A DNA stretch of 64,000 nt from an uncultured Corynebacterium sp. (GCF_946221935.1 NZ_CAMIGN010000013.1:1-64000), one strand, 5' to 3'; shown: positions 8,764 to 17,901, counted from the first letter of the stretch. Translations and numbers: made by a program. The notes: generated from the letters alone by a model not told the origin.

Positions 8764-9585
8764 ATGGGATTCCAGCAAGGCAGCATCCGCAAATCCAATA
8801 CAAACAGCAGGTTCGGCGCAGGCACACCAGCCACCACACCTACCGCAGGCACACCAGCCACCACACCTACCGCAGGCACACCAGCCACCACACCTGGCGC
8901 AGACACGCCAACCAGCGCCCCCGCCGCAGACATCGACATCCGCGACCTCGGCACCGTCGACTACGAATCCACCTGGCACCTCCAGGCGGATCTCGCCGCT
9001 CAGCGCGCCGAGGACAAAATCCCCGACACCATCCTTCTCCTCCAGCACCCGCCGACATACACCGCCGGCAAACGCACCCAAGATTCCGACCGACCTACCA
9101 ACGGCCTACCAGTCGTTGACGTCGACCGCGGAGGACGCATCACCTGGCACGGCCCCGGCCAGCTAGTCGCCTACCCCATCATCCAACTTGCCGACCCGGT
9201 GGACGTAGTCGACTACGTTCGCCGCCTCGAACAGGCGCTAATCCAAACCTGCGAAGACCTAGGCCTCCACGGCACGGGCCGCGTTGAAGGACGTTCGGGC
9301 GTGTGGCTGCCTGCGGGCGTCATCAATAACGAGCTCAAGCCCGCACGAAAGATCGCCGCAATCGGCATCCGCGTCACCCGCGGCGTGACCATGCACGGTG
9401 TATCCCTGAACTGCGACAACACCATGGAATACTACGACCACATTGTGCCCTGCGGACTGGCGGACGCGGGGGTCACGACCCTTACCGAAGAGTTGGGACG
9501 CAAGGTTAGTGTTTCTGACGCCCAGCCGCTGCTCGCCCGGCATCTCGCCGACGCGCTGAACGGCGACTTGCAGGTGGATTCCTAG
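8764..9585 (+). CDS. lipB: Octanoyltransferase (lipoate biosynthesis)
   Basis: Transfers octanoyl from acyl carrier protein to the lipoyl-domain lysine, the step before LipA. The family core starts at IDIRDLGTVDYE and contains RITWHGPGQLVAYP. The active-site Lys is in RKIAAIGIRV and the active-site Cys in HIVPCGLAD. I start it at ATG 8764 (273 aa); GGAG lies upstream, and the frame open from 8641 would only add sequence encoded by 17-bp repeats. The first 60 residues are not part of the LipB core and include three copies of GTPATTPTA encoded by 27-bp repeats. The gene lies 25 bp before lipA, in the same direction. Confidence 0.9.
   Translation: MGFQQGSIRKSNTNSRFGAGTPATTPTAGTPATTPTAGTPATTPGADTPTSAPAADIDIRDLGTVDYESTWHLQADLAAQRAEDKIPDTILLLQHPPTYTAGKRTQDSDRPTNGLPVVDVDRGGRITWHGPGQLVAYPIIQLADPVDVVDYVRRLEQALIQTCEDLGLHGTGRVEGRSGVWLPAGVINNELKPARKIAAIGIRVTRGVTMHGVSLNCDNTMEYYDHIVPCGLADAGVTTLTEELGRKVSVSDAQPLLARHLADALNGDLQVDS
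8821..8901 (+). repeat. Three 27-bp tandem repeats in the lipB N-terminal extension
   Basis: Units at 8821-8847, 8848-8874 and 8875-8901. The first two are identical and the third differs at its end. Each encodes nine residues, GTPATTPTA, making a Thr/Pro/Ala-rich spacer before the catalytic domain. Being in-frame, copy-number change would alter length without breaking the protein. Confidence 0.9.
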
Positions 9586-9610
9586 ATACCCCCGGCGTAG
9601 GCTAGTCGCC

Positions 9611-10660
9611 ATGAGTGTGACCGCAGATGGACGCCGGATGCTCCGCATCGAGGCGAAGAATGCCGAAACCCCCATCGAGTCGAAGCCTCGGTGGATCCGC
9701 ACGACTGCCAAGGTCGGCCCGGAGTATCGGGACATTAAAAATCGCGTGAAGGGCGCTGGCCTACACACCGTGTGCCAGGAGGCTGGCTGCCCCAACATCA
9801 ACGAGTGCTGGGAAGACCGCGAGGCGACGTTCCTCATCGGTGGCGATACCTGCTCGCGACGCTGTGACTTCTGCCAGATTAAGTCTGGCCGCCCGTCCCC
9901 GCTGGATCGGGATGAACCGCGCCGCGTGGCGGAGAATGTGCGCGAGATGGGACTGCGTTACGCCACCATCACCGGCGTGACCCGCGATGATCTCGACGAT
10001 GAAGGTGCATGGCTGTATGCCGAGGTCGTCAAGAAGATCCACGAGCTGAACCCCAACACGGGCGTGGAAAACCTGACGCCTGATTTCTCAAACCGCCCGG
10101 AACTGCTGAAGGTTGTTTTCGATTCTCAGCCGGAGGTGTTTGCACACAACCTGGAGACCGTCCCCCGCATCTTTAAGCGTATCCGCCCGGCCTTCAAATA
10201 CGACCGCTCCCTGGAAGTCATCCAGGCAGCACACGACTACGGCCTGGTGACGAAGTCCAACCTGATCCTCGGCATGGGCGAGAAGAAGGAGGAGGTGCGC
10301 GCGGCGATCAAGGATCTGGCCGATGCCGGCACGGATATTCTGACGATCACCCAGTACCTGCGCCCGTCCTCCATGCACCACCCGATTGAGCGCTGGGTGA
10401 AGCCGGAGGAGTTCATGGAGCACTCCGATGCCGCTTACGAGTTGGGCATCAAGGCCGTCATGTCCGGCCCGTTGGTGCGTTCTTCCTACCGCGCTGGCCG
10501 CCTATACGCTCAGGCCAAGCAGGCGCGTGGCGAGGCTATCCCAGAGAACCTGAAGCACCTGGAGGACACCCTGGATTCCACTACCTCCCAGGAGGCCTCT
10601 ACCCTCTTGGAGCGCTACGGAGCTTCGGAAGATACCCCGGTTACCGCTTCGCGCCGTTAG
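9611..10660 (+). CDS. lipA: Lipoyl synthase (radical SAM)
   Basis: Inserts two sulfur atoms into the octanoyl chain bound to the E2 lipoyl domain. Both Fe-S clusters are visible. The auxiliary cluster cysteines lie in CQEAGCPNINEC (about residues 55-66), and the radical SAM triad is CSRRCDFC (about 81-88). The conserved RSSYRAG near the C-terminus is also present. 349 aa is slightly longer than the E. coli enzyme. It follows lipB closely, so the two are probably cotranscribed. Confidence 0.97.
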   Translation: MSVTADGRRMLRIEAKNAETPIESKPRWIRTTAKVGPEYRDIKNRVKGAGLHTVCQEAGCPNINECWEDREATFLIGGDTCSRRCDFCQIKSGRPSPLDRDEPRRVAENVREMGLRYATITGVTRDDLDDEGAWLYAEVVKKIHELNPNTGVENLTPDFSNRPELLKVVFDSQPEVFAHNLETVPRIFKRIRPAFKYDRSLEVIQAAHDYGLVTKSNLILGMGEKKEEVRAAIKDLADAGTDILTITQYLRPSSMHHPIERWVKPEEFMEHSDAAYELGIKAVMSGPLVRSSYRAGRLYAQAKQARGEAIPENLKHLEDTLDSTTSQEASTLLERYGASEDTPVTASRR

Positions 10661-10730
10661 GCCGGAGCCACAGTTTGCACTGAGGTCGGCGCCCACACCA
10701 GTGCCTGACCGAGGCAGCCAGTTATTCCAC

Positions 10731-10760
10731 GGCGGGGCACTTTCGCCCCGCCTTTATTCA
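10731..10760 (+). terminator. Rho-independent terminator after lipA
   Basis: A perfect stem GGCGGGGC/GCCCCGCC (10731-10738 with 10745-10752, loop ACTTTC) is followed by TTTATTCAT. It separates lipA from the DUF4191 gene. Confidence 0.85.
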
Positions 10761-10778
10761 TGCCTTATTGTTAAGTCC

Positions 10779-11558
10779 ATGGCGAAGGATAAAAAGGACG
10801 TAAGAGTCAAGGAAGATAAGAAGGCTGCCAAGGCTGCAAAGAAGGAGCAGCGCAAGCAGACGCGCTCCCAGCTGTGGCAAGCCTTTAAGCTACAGAAGGG
10901 ACGGGATAAGAAGCTTATCCCGTTCATGGTGTTGGCCTTCCTGATTCCCGTTGTGCTGATGCTGCTACTTAGCCTGGTGTTCGGCTGGTGGTGGCTGAAC
11001 CTGATCGTAGGTATCTTCATCGGCGTCATCGCGGCAATGTGGACATTCTCCCGTCGTCTGCAGACCGGCGTGTACGACCAGATTGAGGGCGAAGCGGGAG
11101 CCGCTGCATGGGCTTTGACCAACATGCGTGATGGCGTAGGCATGAAGTGGATTACGGAGACCGGCGTGGCGTCGAACACCCATATGGACGCAGTGCACCG
11201 TGTGGTAGGCACCCCCGGCGTCGTGCTGGTTGGCGAGGGCTCCCCGCACCGACTGAAGCCGATGATGGCGCAGGAGCGGAAGAAGCTCGCCCGCATCCTC
11301 GGCAAAACCCCCATCTACGACGTCATCGTCGGCAATGAAGAGGGGCAGGTGCCGGTAAAGAAGCTGCAGAACCACCTGATGCGCATGCCGCGCAACATCA
11401 AGAAGAATGAGGTTGACGCCCTTAACTCCAAGGTTGAGTCAATCTCGCGACTAAGCAGCCCGAATAGCAACATGCCGAAGGGCCCCATGCCGAAGGGCGC
11501 AAAGATGTCCGGCATGAATCGCCGTGCCCGTCGCGCTGCGCAGCGCGGAAAGAAGTAA
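10779..11558 (+). CDS. DUF4191 family membrane protein
   Basis: 259 aa from the ATG at 10779. A frame from 10701 would run through the terminator hairpin and is rejected. The protein has a Lys-rich N-terminus (about 1-40), two transmembrane segments (about 48-70 and 72-90) and a soluble C-terminal part ending in a very basic tail (MNRRARRAAQRGKK). It belongs to the actinobacterial DUF4191 family, found between lipA and glnA in related genomes. Function unknown. Confidence 0.85.
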   Translation: MAKDKKDVRVKEDKKAAKAAKKEQRKQTRSQLWQAFKLQKGRDKKLIPFMVLAFLIPVVLMLLLSLVFGWWWLNLIVGIFIGVIAAMWTFSRRLQTGVYDQIEGEAGAAAWALTNMRDGVGMKWITETGVASNTHMDAVHRVVGTPGVVLVGEGSPHRLKPMMAQERKKLARILGKTPIYDVIVGNEEGQVPVKKLQNHLMRMPRNIKKNEVDALNSKVESISRLSSPNSNMPKGPMPKGAKMSGMNRRARRAAQRGKK

Positions 11559-11561
11559 CCC

Positions 11562-12038
11562 CTAGCGGGTGCGGATGACCGCGGTGCCGGTGGCGCGGTC
11601 ATGCATGCCACGGCCATCGGTGTCTTGAATAATCGGGGGGAACAGGAAGACTGTCAGCAGCGCGCGGACTGCTGCGCGCCATAGGCCTACGCGCTGGTCG
11701 GGCTGATCAATGCGAGCCACACCGATGCCTAGGATGGCGTGCCCGGGTGACTGGGCGAACAGCCAGACGGTGAGGATGCGCCACACGATAAAGAAGATGA
11801 TCGTAGCGGTAGCTGAATCGCCCAGCGCGGAAGTCATGGAGACGACAAACCACGCCAGGGCGTAGCAGGCCAGCCAGTCGATGGCCAGGGCACCGATGCG
11901 GGGGAACAAGGGGGAAAGAGAACCAGGTCCGTCCTTGGGGAGCCCGAGGCGGGCACCGGGGTATGGACTCAGTTCGGCGAGGTCTTCGTTTTCGCCTGGA
12001 ACAAGGGGGCCTTCAAGCCAGCTACGCGATTCACTCAT
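11562..12038 (-). CDS. RDD family membrane protein
   Basis: 158 aa. The family's Arg and two Asp can be placed: RIGALAIDWLACYALAW for the first helix, then a helix ending in W/R, and VARIDQPDQRVGLWRAAVR before the last helix. Three membrane segments are likely. RDD proteins are poorly characterised; some act as sodium transporters. The gene sits between DUF4191 and glnA, as in mycobacteria, and is convergent with the former and divergent from the latter. Confidence 0.85.
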   Translation of the reverse strand: MSESRSWLEGPLVPGENEDLAELSPYPGARLGLPKDGPGSLSPLFPRIGALAIDWLACYALAWFVVSMTSALGDSATATIIFFIVWRILTVWLFAQSPGHAILGIGVARIDQPDQRVGLWRAAVRALLTVFLFPPIIQDTDGRGMHDRATGTAVIRTR

Positions 12039-12192
12039 GATGGTTTAGAGCCTAGCGTCCCCCATGTTGGTGGCATAATTTTGTATATTTTTGCCTGAAC
12101 CTTCGCCCAGTATGCGTAGGATCGATGGTGTTGCTTTTATATATTGTCGCAACAGTTTGAGATTCCCACTGCAAGGAACGGAAGAAATTACA

Positions 12193-13629
12193 GTGTCATT
12201 CAAGAGTGCAGAAGAAGTCGTCAAGTACATCAAGGACAATGACGTCGAGTTTGTGGACGTTCGCTTCACCGATGTGCCCGGTATCGAGCAGCACTTCACC
12301 ATCCCTGCTTCGGAATTCGACGAGGATGCGATTGAGGAGGGCCTGGCCTTCGACGGTTCGTCCGTCCGTGGGTTCACGACCATTGAAGAGTCGGACATGA
12401 ACCTGCTGCCAGATCTGCAGACTGCCCGGATCGATCCGTTCCGCAAGGCTAAGACGCTGAACGTGAAGTTCTTCGTCCACGATCCTTTTACCCGCGAGCC
12501 GTTCTCCCGCGACCCGCGTAACGTTGCCCGCAAGGCGGAGCAGTACCTGACCTCCACGGGCATTGCGGATACCTGCTTCTTCGGTGCAGAGGCCGAGTTC
12601 TACCTGTTCGACTCCGCTCGCTTCGAGACGGACACGAACCGTGCGTTCTACGAGCTGGACTCCGTTGAGGGTTGGTGGAACCGCGGTGCGGAGGTCAACC
12701 CGGACGGCACCCCGAACCTGGGCTACAAGACCCGTATGAAGGGCGGCTACTTCCCTGTTGCCCCGTACGACCACTACCAGGATCTGCGTGACGACATGTG
12801 CCGCAACCTGGCGAATGCCGACTTCAAGCTGGAGCGCGCCCACCACGAGGTTGGCACCGGTGGTCAGCAGGAGATCAACTACCAGTTCAACACCCTGCTC
12901 CACGCTGCGGATGATCTGCAGTCCTTCAAGTACATCATCAAGAACACTGCTTGGCAGGCCGGCAAGTCCGCGACCTTTATGCCGAAGCCGCTGGCTGGCG
13001 ACAACGGTTCGGGTATGCACGCTCACCAGTCGCTGTGGAAGGACGGCGAGCCGCTGTTCTACGATGAGTCCGGTTATGCCGGTCTGTCCGACATCGCTCG
13101 CTACTACATCGGCGGCATACTGAAGCACGCTGGTGCGGTGCTGGCCTTCACCAACCCGACGCTGAACTCCTACCACCGTCTGGTTCCGGGCTTCGAGGCT
13201 CCGATTAACCTGGTTTACTCGCAGCGTAACCGCTCTGCTGCGGTCCGTATCCCGATCACGGGCTCCAATGCGAAGGCTAAGCGCATTGAGTTCCGCGCTC
13301 CGGACCCGAGTGGTAACCCGTACTTCGGCTTCGCTGCAATGATGCTGGCTGGCCTGGATGGCGTGAAGAACCGCATCGAGCCGCACGCTCCGGTGGATAA
13401 GGACCTCTACGAGCTGCCGCCGGAGGAGGCTAAGGATATCCCGCAGGCTCCGACCAGCCTGGAGGCTTCGCTGAAGGCTCTGGAGGAGGACAACGAGTTC
13501 CTGACCGAGGGCGGCGTATTCACCGACGATCTGATCGATACGTACATCTCCTACAAGTTCGACAATGAGATCGCGCCTGTACGCCTGCGTCCGACCCCGC
13601 AGGAGTTCGAGATGTACTACGACTGCTAG
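12193..13629 (+). CDS. glnA: Glutamine synthetase type I (beta subtype)
   Basis: Makes glutamine from glutamate, ammonia and ATP; cytosolic dodecamer. I start it at GTG 12193 (MSFKSAEEVVKYI), preceded by GGAACGGAAGAA; an upstream ATG at 12091 has no support. 478 aa is the family length. FGAEAEFYLFD, NGSGMHAHQSL and NRSAAVRIP are the active-site and ATP/glutamate-binding segments. The adenylylation loop DLYELPPEE keeps its Tyr, so the enzyme can be modified by the GlnE encoded at 30581. A strong terminator follows. Confidence 0.97.
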   Translation: MSFKSAEEVVKYIKDNDVEFVDVRFTDVPGIEQHFTIPASEFDEDAIEEGLAFDGSSVRGFTTIEESDMNLLPDLQTARIDPFRKAKTLNVKFFVHDPFTREPFSRDPRNVARKAEQYLTSTGIADTCFFGAEAEFYLFDSARFETDTNRAFYELDSVEGWWNRGAEVNPDGTPNLGYKTRMKGGYFPVAPYDHYQDLRDDMCRNLANADFKLERAHHEVGTGGQQEINYQFNTLLHAADDLQSFKYIIKNTAWQAGKSATFMPKPLAGDNGSGMHAHQSLWKDGEPLFYDESGYAGLSDIARYYIGGILKHAGAVLAFTNPTLNSYHRLVPGFEAPINLVYSQRNRSAAVRIPITGSNAKAKRIEFRAPDPSGNPYFGFAAMMLAGLDGVKNRIEPHAPVDKDLYELPPEEAKDIPQAPTSLEASLKALEEDNEFLTEGGVFTDDLIDTYISYKFDNEIAPVRLRPTPQEFEMYYDC

Positions 13630-13647
13630 TTGCGGTTTAAGACGAAG

Positions 13648-13684
13648 GGCCCGGAAGCTGTTGGTGGCTTCCGGGCCTTTTGCT
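13648..13684 (+). terminator. Rho-independent terminator of glnA
   Basis: An 11-bp stem GGCCCGGAAGC (13648-13658) / GCTTCCGGGCC (13667-13677) is followed by TTTTTGCTG. It starts 19 bp after the glnA stop. The following 250 bp to the next gene hold nothing I recognise. Confidence 0.9.
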
Positions 13685-13935
13685 GTTGGTGGGCGGTTGC
13701 CCCGGGCGGAGTGGACTCCCCTTCCCCAGGCCCTTGGGTAAACGCGCCTCTATTGAGCCTTTTCCCCAGAAGAGGCAGCGAGCAGGGTGCTGCTTTCTAG
13801 GGCAAGAATCGCAGTACGCCCACACGGGCTACGAGTAACCTGTACAAAGAAGAGCCCATCGATGCGGCGGTCAGCATCCCCCGCATCACCAGGAGGCCTA
13901 GTAGCAAACAAAATGCGTGAAAGGGACGTTTCTTC

Positions 13936-16023
13936 GTGGCTTCAATCTTTAAAACGATCTCGTGGCAGGTGTCCCAGCTCGTTGCGGACATTCATTCCGG
14001 GAAGATCCAGTTGCCAGACCTGCAGCGGCCTTTCGTATGGCCCTCTGCGAAGGTGCGCGATCTGTTCGATTCGATGTACCGCGGTTATCCGGTCGGAGAG
14101 CTGATGTTTTGGGACGTGGCGGCTCAGGACGAATCGCGCGCGCTCAGGGAGAACCCCGAGTTCACCGGGGCACATCAAATTATTGACGGGCAGCAGCGGC
14201 TCACCAGTTTGTACGCCGCGATCAGGGGACACGAAGTTCGGGACCATGACTATAAGAAGAAGCTCATCCGCATTGCGTTCAACCCCTTCAGCGAGAAGTT
14301 TGAGGTGCGTACGCCTCCCATCACGAAGTCGCCGGAGTGGATCGACGACATCTCGGCGGTATTCAAGAGTCCGTTCCAGGCACGCCGGGAATTCATCAAA
14401 CGCTACGAGGCCACTGGGGCTGAGTTGACGGAGGAACAACACGAAAAGATCGAAATAGTTTTTAGCAAGCTAGTGGCATTAAATAACTACACATTTAATG
14501 TTGTTCACCTTGATGCCACCGCCGATAAGCGCCTCGTCGCCGATGTTTTCGTGCGCATCAACTCTGAGGGCGTTCGCCTAAAGGCCTATGACTACATCCT
14601 CACCTGGCTTAGTGTCTTTTGGCCGGAAGGCCGTGAGCAAATTGAGGAATTTGCGCGAAACTCAAGAATGTCGCCTGCTCACGCCTCCAGCGAACTCAAC
14701 CGTCCGGTTCGCTGGACTGCGTATAACAACTACATCTCTCTAAACAACGGTCTGATCACTCGCGCGATGGTGGCAATCGGTCAACGCCGCGGCCGCCTCA
14801 GTGATGCGTACGCGGCGCTTCAGGCCAAGGATCGCCACACGGGGCGTGTGGACCCCGAACGGCAGGAGCAACAGCTTGAGAAATTGAAGCGGGCGCTCCC
14901 ACTGGTGACCGATGAGGTGAACTGGACAGAGTTCATCCGATCGATTCAGACCGCCGGGTTCCGGTCAGGTAAGAACGTCACCTCGAGCATGAACATCATC
15001 TACTCGTACGTGATCTTCCTGCTAGGCCGCACGAATTTCAATGTGGAGCTTTCTCGCCTTCGTGCGATAGTCGCCCGTTGGCTCTTCATGGCGCAGCTAA
15101 CGGGGCGTTACACCGGTTCTTCCGAAACCCAGATCCAGAAGGATATTGACCTCATCAGAGGAATCACACTCGGTGACGCCGACGGCTTTGAGGCTGCTCT
15201 TGATCGCGTCATTGCTACCGAGCTCACCGAGGACTTCTGGCGATACAACCTGCCACAACGACTGATCACCTCCGGGTCTGCTTTGTCCCCTCACTACCAG
15301 TGCTACTTGGCTGCGTTGAACATCCTGGATGCGAAAATGTTCATGTTGAATGAGCGTGTTCGGGATTGGATGGATCCGACCCAGCCCGCGCAGAAGGGAA
15401 CGGAGGGCCACCACCTCTTCCCGCGCAAGTACCAAGAGGAGGTCCTCGGCACCCGCGATTTTAAACGCATCAACCAGGCTGCAAACTTCGCCCCGACGGA
15501 CTGGGCGACGAACATCAAGATTTCTGACCGGGCTCCGGCTGAGTACTGGCCGGAGCTGGTTGCACAGCGTTCCCAGGGAGGGAATTGGCTCACGCTGCAA
15601 ATGTACTGGCACGCGTTGCCAAAGGGCTGGGAGAACATGGCGTATGAGGATTTCTTGGAACAGCGCCGTTCACTTATCGCCGAAGTTATCCGCGACGCTT
15701 TCGGGCAGATCTCTGATGGTTCAGGGGTCCACTCGGAGCCGATGCCTGAGGTAGAGATCCCGGAAGGCCGCAGCCTGCAGGAGTTGATCGAGGCAGGTCT
15801 GCTGAAGGAAGACGACCTTCTCGATCCAGTCGACCCGGATTGGGTCGTCGACGCCGTGGTTACGGCCGATGGGCAGGTGCTAATCGACGGTGTCAACACC
15901 TACGAGTCCCTCGATGCCGCTGCCCGAGCACTGGGTGTTTCCAACCTCAGCGGTGAGGAGTTCTGGGCTTTGCAGGACGGTAACAATTTGATTCCGCTCA
16001 GCAAGCTCTCCGCCGCGCGTTGA
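13936..16023 (+). CDS. DUF262/HNH protein with C-terminal RAMA-like domain; likely modification-dependent restriction enzyme
   Basis: 695 aa, GTG start with GAAAGGGA upstream. The N-terminal DUF262 domain carries LPDLQRPFVW (about 26-35) and DGQQRLTSL (84-92), the ParB-like nucleotide-hydrolysing motif of GmrSD, BrxU and SspE type IV enzymes. The later GTEGHHLFPRKY (His 492-493) is the HNH motif of the DUF1524-like nuclease domain. The end (about 609-690) with LIEAGLLKEDDLL, a TADGQVLIDG strand and SLDAAARALG resembles a RAMA domain, which is predicted to read modified DNA. No methylase or second subunit is adjacent. Its role in phage defence is inferred from the family. Confidence 0.8.
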   Translation: MASIFKTISWQVSQLVADIHSGKIQLPDLQRPFVWPSAKVRDLFDSMYRGYPVGELMFWDVAAQDESRALRENPEFTGAHQIIDGQQRLTSLYAAIRGHEVRDHDYKKKLIRIAFNPFSEKFEVRTPPITKSPEWIDDISAVFKSPFQARREFIKRYEATGAELTEEQHEKIEIVFSKLVALNNYTFNVVHLDATADKRLVADVFVRINSEGVRLKAYDYILTWLSVFWPEGREQIEEFARNSRMSPAHASSELNRPVRWTAYNNYISLNNGLITRAMVAIGQRRGRLSDAYAALQAKDRHTGRVDPERQEQQLEKLKRALPLVTDEVNWTEFIRSIQTAGFRSGKNVTSSMNIIYSYVIFLLGRTNFNVELSRLRAIVARWLFMAQLTGRYTGSSETQIQKDIDLIRGITLGDADGFEAALDRVIATELTEDFWRYNLPQRLITSGSALSPHYQCYLAALNILDAKMFMLNERVRDWMDPTQPAQKGTEGHHLFPRKYQEEVLGTRDFKRINQAANFAPTDWATNIKISDRAPAEYWPELVAQRSQGGNWLTLQMYWHALPKGWENMAYEDFLEQRRSLIAEVIRDAFGQISDGSGVHSEPMPEVEIPEGRSLQELIEAGLLKEDDLLDPVDPDWVVDAVVTADGQVLIDGVNTYESLDAAARALGVSNLSGEEFWALQDGNNLIPLSKLSAAR

Positions 16024-16106
16024 ACCTGAAGGCTCAGCAGGCGGCCAGTACTAGCAGCGCCGGCACCTGCCACGGCACGCGCCACAAACTAGGGCCGGTG
16101 CCGGTA

Positions 16107-16137
16107 AGGGTCACCCCAGGTGGGGTGGCCCTTTTTG
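16107..16137 (+). terminator. Rho-independent terminator after the DUF262 gene
   Basis: AGGGTCACCCC (16107-16117) pairs with GGGGTGGCCCT (16122-16132) around AGGT, and CTTTTTGTG follows. It lies 84 bp after the stop codon. Confidence 0.85.
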
Positions 16138-16553
16138 TGTTTGCTCGTTGGTTTGCGAGGGCTGGGTGCTGAGACTCATCGAGGCTCGGTGGCTAGGACT
16201 GCCGCAATCGCAGCCCACTTTGGGCCGTGGCGTGTCCCTTTTCATACGTTTCGTGACACAGCACAGCCCAAAAGTGCGCATCTGGACCCATCCCCCACGG
16301 ATGACCCGTGATGAGATACCGTAGCTAGCCCGTGCTGACGCCGGCGAGACAAAGTACCCAGGTGTCCGGGAGCCTATGACTCAACGCGCAGCGGCGCAGT
16401 AAGCACAAGCTCGCATCAGCCTCAATTGAACAGGCTCGTAGTTCCCATACCCACAGCGAGACACACGCGTAACCGTCATCCCGTCTTACGGGTGCCCGTT
16501 AGTTACTGACGCCACCAGGCCTTTACAGCCATCGGATTCCGCCCTAAACTTAG
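16138..16553. other. Non-coding stretch between the restriction gene and the XRE operon
   Basis: About 415 bp with no convincing ORF; the longest frame (16120-16311) starts inside the terminator and resembles nothing. I see no RNA gene or long repeat. The promoter of the downstream operon must lie near its end; the sequence before 16554 is not a clear consensus. It may be remnant sequence from past insertions. Confidence 0.4.
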
Positions 16554-16919
16554 GTGAATCAGTTAAGAGGGGAAGTGATTCAGGTGGTGCCAGAAGATTT
16601 TGGAACACGTCTGAGGACCCTAAGAGAGCTGCGAGGTTTGTCGACCCGTGAACTCTCTAGAGAGCTTGAGGGAGTGATTTCCCAATCTGGGATCTCACGC
16701 ATGGAGAATGGGGCAAAACAACCAACGGTGAGCGATCTGGTGGCCCTGAGCTGGGTATTTGGAGTCAGCCTGAATGAGCTAACGGATGAAATTCCACTTT
16801 CTAAGCGCGCTCAGTGGGCTGCGCGTTCTTCAAAGGAGATCGACATCTCTGAAATAAAAAGCGGCCTGATGCCGTACCTCGAGCTCCGAAACACCCTGGA
16901 CGAGGTGCTAGATGCCTAG
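16554..16919 (+). CDS. XRE-family helix-turn-helix regulator
   Basis: About 110-121 aa. The HTH runs from FGTRLRTLRELRGLSTRELS through SQSGISRMENGAKQPT to a fourth helix ending around LNELTDE, typical of Cro/C1 proteins. The frame is open from GTG 16554, but GTG codons at 16584 or 16587 better suit the AGAGGGGA at 16567-16574. It overlaps the ImmA gene by 8 bp, so both are translated together. Such pairs usually consist of a repressor and the peptidase that cleaves it, found on integrative elements and in defence or stress switches. Confidence 0.9.
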   Translation: MNQLRGEVIQVVPEDFGTRLRTLRELRGLSTRELSRELEGVISQSGISRMENGAKQPTVSDLVALSWVFGVSLNELTDEIPLSKRAQWAARSSKEIDISEIKSGLMPYLELRNTLDEVLDA

Positions 16920-17682
16920 TACGTTCTCCTTTGAGCAAAATGCCTCCCCAACCAGGCAAGGCAAAAGCCTCGCTGAACAATTTCGGCACTTCTACGAGCT
17001 TGGAAACGATCCCATCGATCGCATCGAATCGTTTACCGAGCACGTAAATGCTGATCTGCTCATTCGCCCTCTCCCAACGGACGTTGAAGCAATCTCCGTC
17101 AAGGATCCACAAACGGGCAACATCGTCATCGGCGTAGGAACAAGTGCCTCTCCTTATCGGCAACGTTTCACTGTAGCCCACGAGGTCGGACACATCCTGG
17201 CTGACGATATTGACCGATCTTCCGAGGTACCTCAATGCGAGCCAAACAGCCCTTCGGAGACTCGAGCCAATTCGTTTGCCCGCAACGTACTGTGCCCCTT
17301 GGATGGGGTGAAGAAAATTGCTCAGAACCTCTCTCCCGCAGCCCCCGAAACACTCTCCAAGATCATTCAACACTTCCGCGTCTCCCCTTCGGTAGCTGCC
17401 ATCCAGCTGAAAGAGGCTGGATTGATTAGCGAGGAAGTCTGCGACGAATTATCTAAAGAATGGTCCGCTCCTAAATTGGCTTCCCTTTACGGCTGGCGGG
17501 AGCAATACAATGCGGATGCGCTAGTTTCAGACCAGCCACGACCATCTCCGCGCCTGGTTGCCGACGCAACCAAGGGCTATCGCAAGGGCGTCGTATCTTC
17601 TTCCGCAGTCGCACTAGCCCGTGGCATTTCCTCAGAGCAGGTGAAACAAGAACTAGATACGGCACCCGCGGACTTCAGATGA
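16912..17682 (+). CDS. ImmA/IrrE-family metallopeptidase
   Basis: 256 aa. The zinc motif is in FTVAHEVGHILADD (HEVGH, about residue 90), followed by an ARANSFARNVLCP-like segment carrying the third ligand region (SETRANSFAR). Members cleave a partner XRE repressor in response to DNA damage or other signals. The partner is the gene just upstream, with which it overlaps. The C-terminal 80 residues are not part of the peptidase core. It overlaps a third short ORF by ATGA. Confidence 0.9.
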   Translation: MPSTFSFEQNASPTRQGKSLAEQFRHFYELGNDPIDRIESFTEHVNADLLIRPLPTDVEAISVKDPQTGNIVIGVGTSASPYRQRFTVAHEVGHILADDIDRSSEVPQCEPNSPSETRANSFARNVLCPLDGVKKIAQNLSPAAPETLSKIIQHFRVSPSVAAIQLKEAGLISEEVCDELSKEWSAPKLASLYGWREQYNADALVSDQPRPSPRLVADATKGYRKGVVSSSAVALARGISSEQVKQELDTAPADFR

Positions 17683-17801
17683 AGAAGCTTCGGACAAAGT
17701 CCGAAGTACGAAAGATCTGGGAGCAGCTCTCCGAGTTCGACACCCACGTACACTTCTCAAACACAAAACTATCTAACCCAAAAATCTACCACGATCTTTA
17801 G
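17679..17801 (+). CDS. Small basic 40-residue ORF coupled to the ImmA gene
   Basis: The ATG overlaps the ImmA stop codon (ATGA), the usual arrangement for translational coupling. The product starts MKKLRTKSEVRKIWEQL and ends NPKIYHDL. It is basic and helical at its start, with no signal or membrane segment. I recognise no family. It could be a third component of the XRE/ImmA switch, or the surviving N-terminus of a longer gene cut short here. The coding status rests on the overlap only. Confidence 0.5.
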   Translation: MKKLRTKSEVRKIWEQLSEFDTHVHFSNTKLSNPKIYHDL

Positions 17802-17901
17802 TTCCCCAATCCCAGCCTCACCTAATGAAAGGTACCCTGACCTGCGCAAAGGTAGCCTTCCAATGCTTGCGGCGCCTCTCCAACCCGGCAATACTTGAGT
17901 C

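Noticed and set aside
12196..13386. 396-residue antisense ORF over glnA
   Set aside because: Shadow frame of a highly conserved gene with strong codon bias; no start signal or family match.
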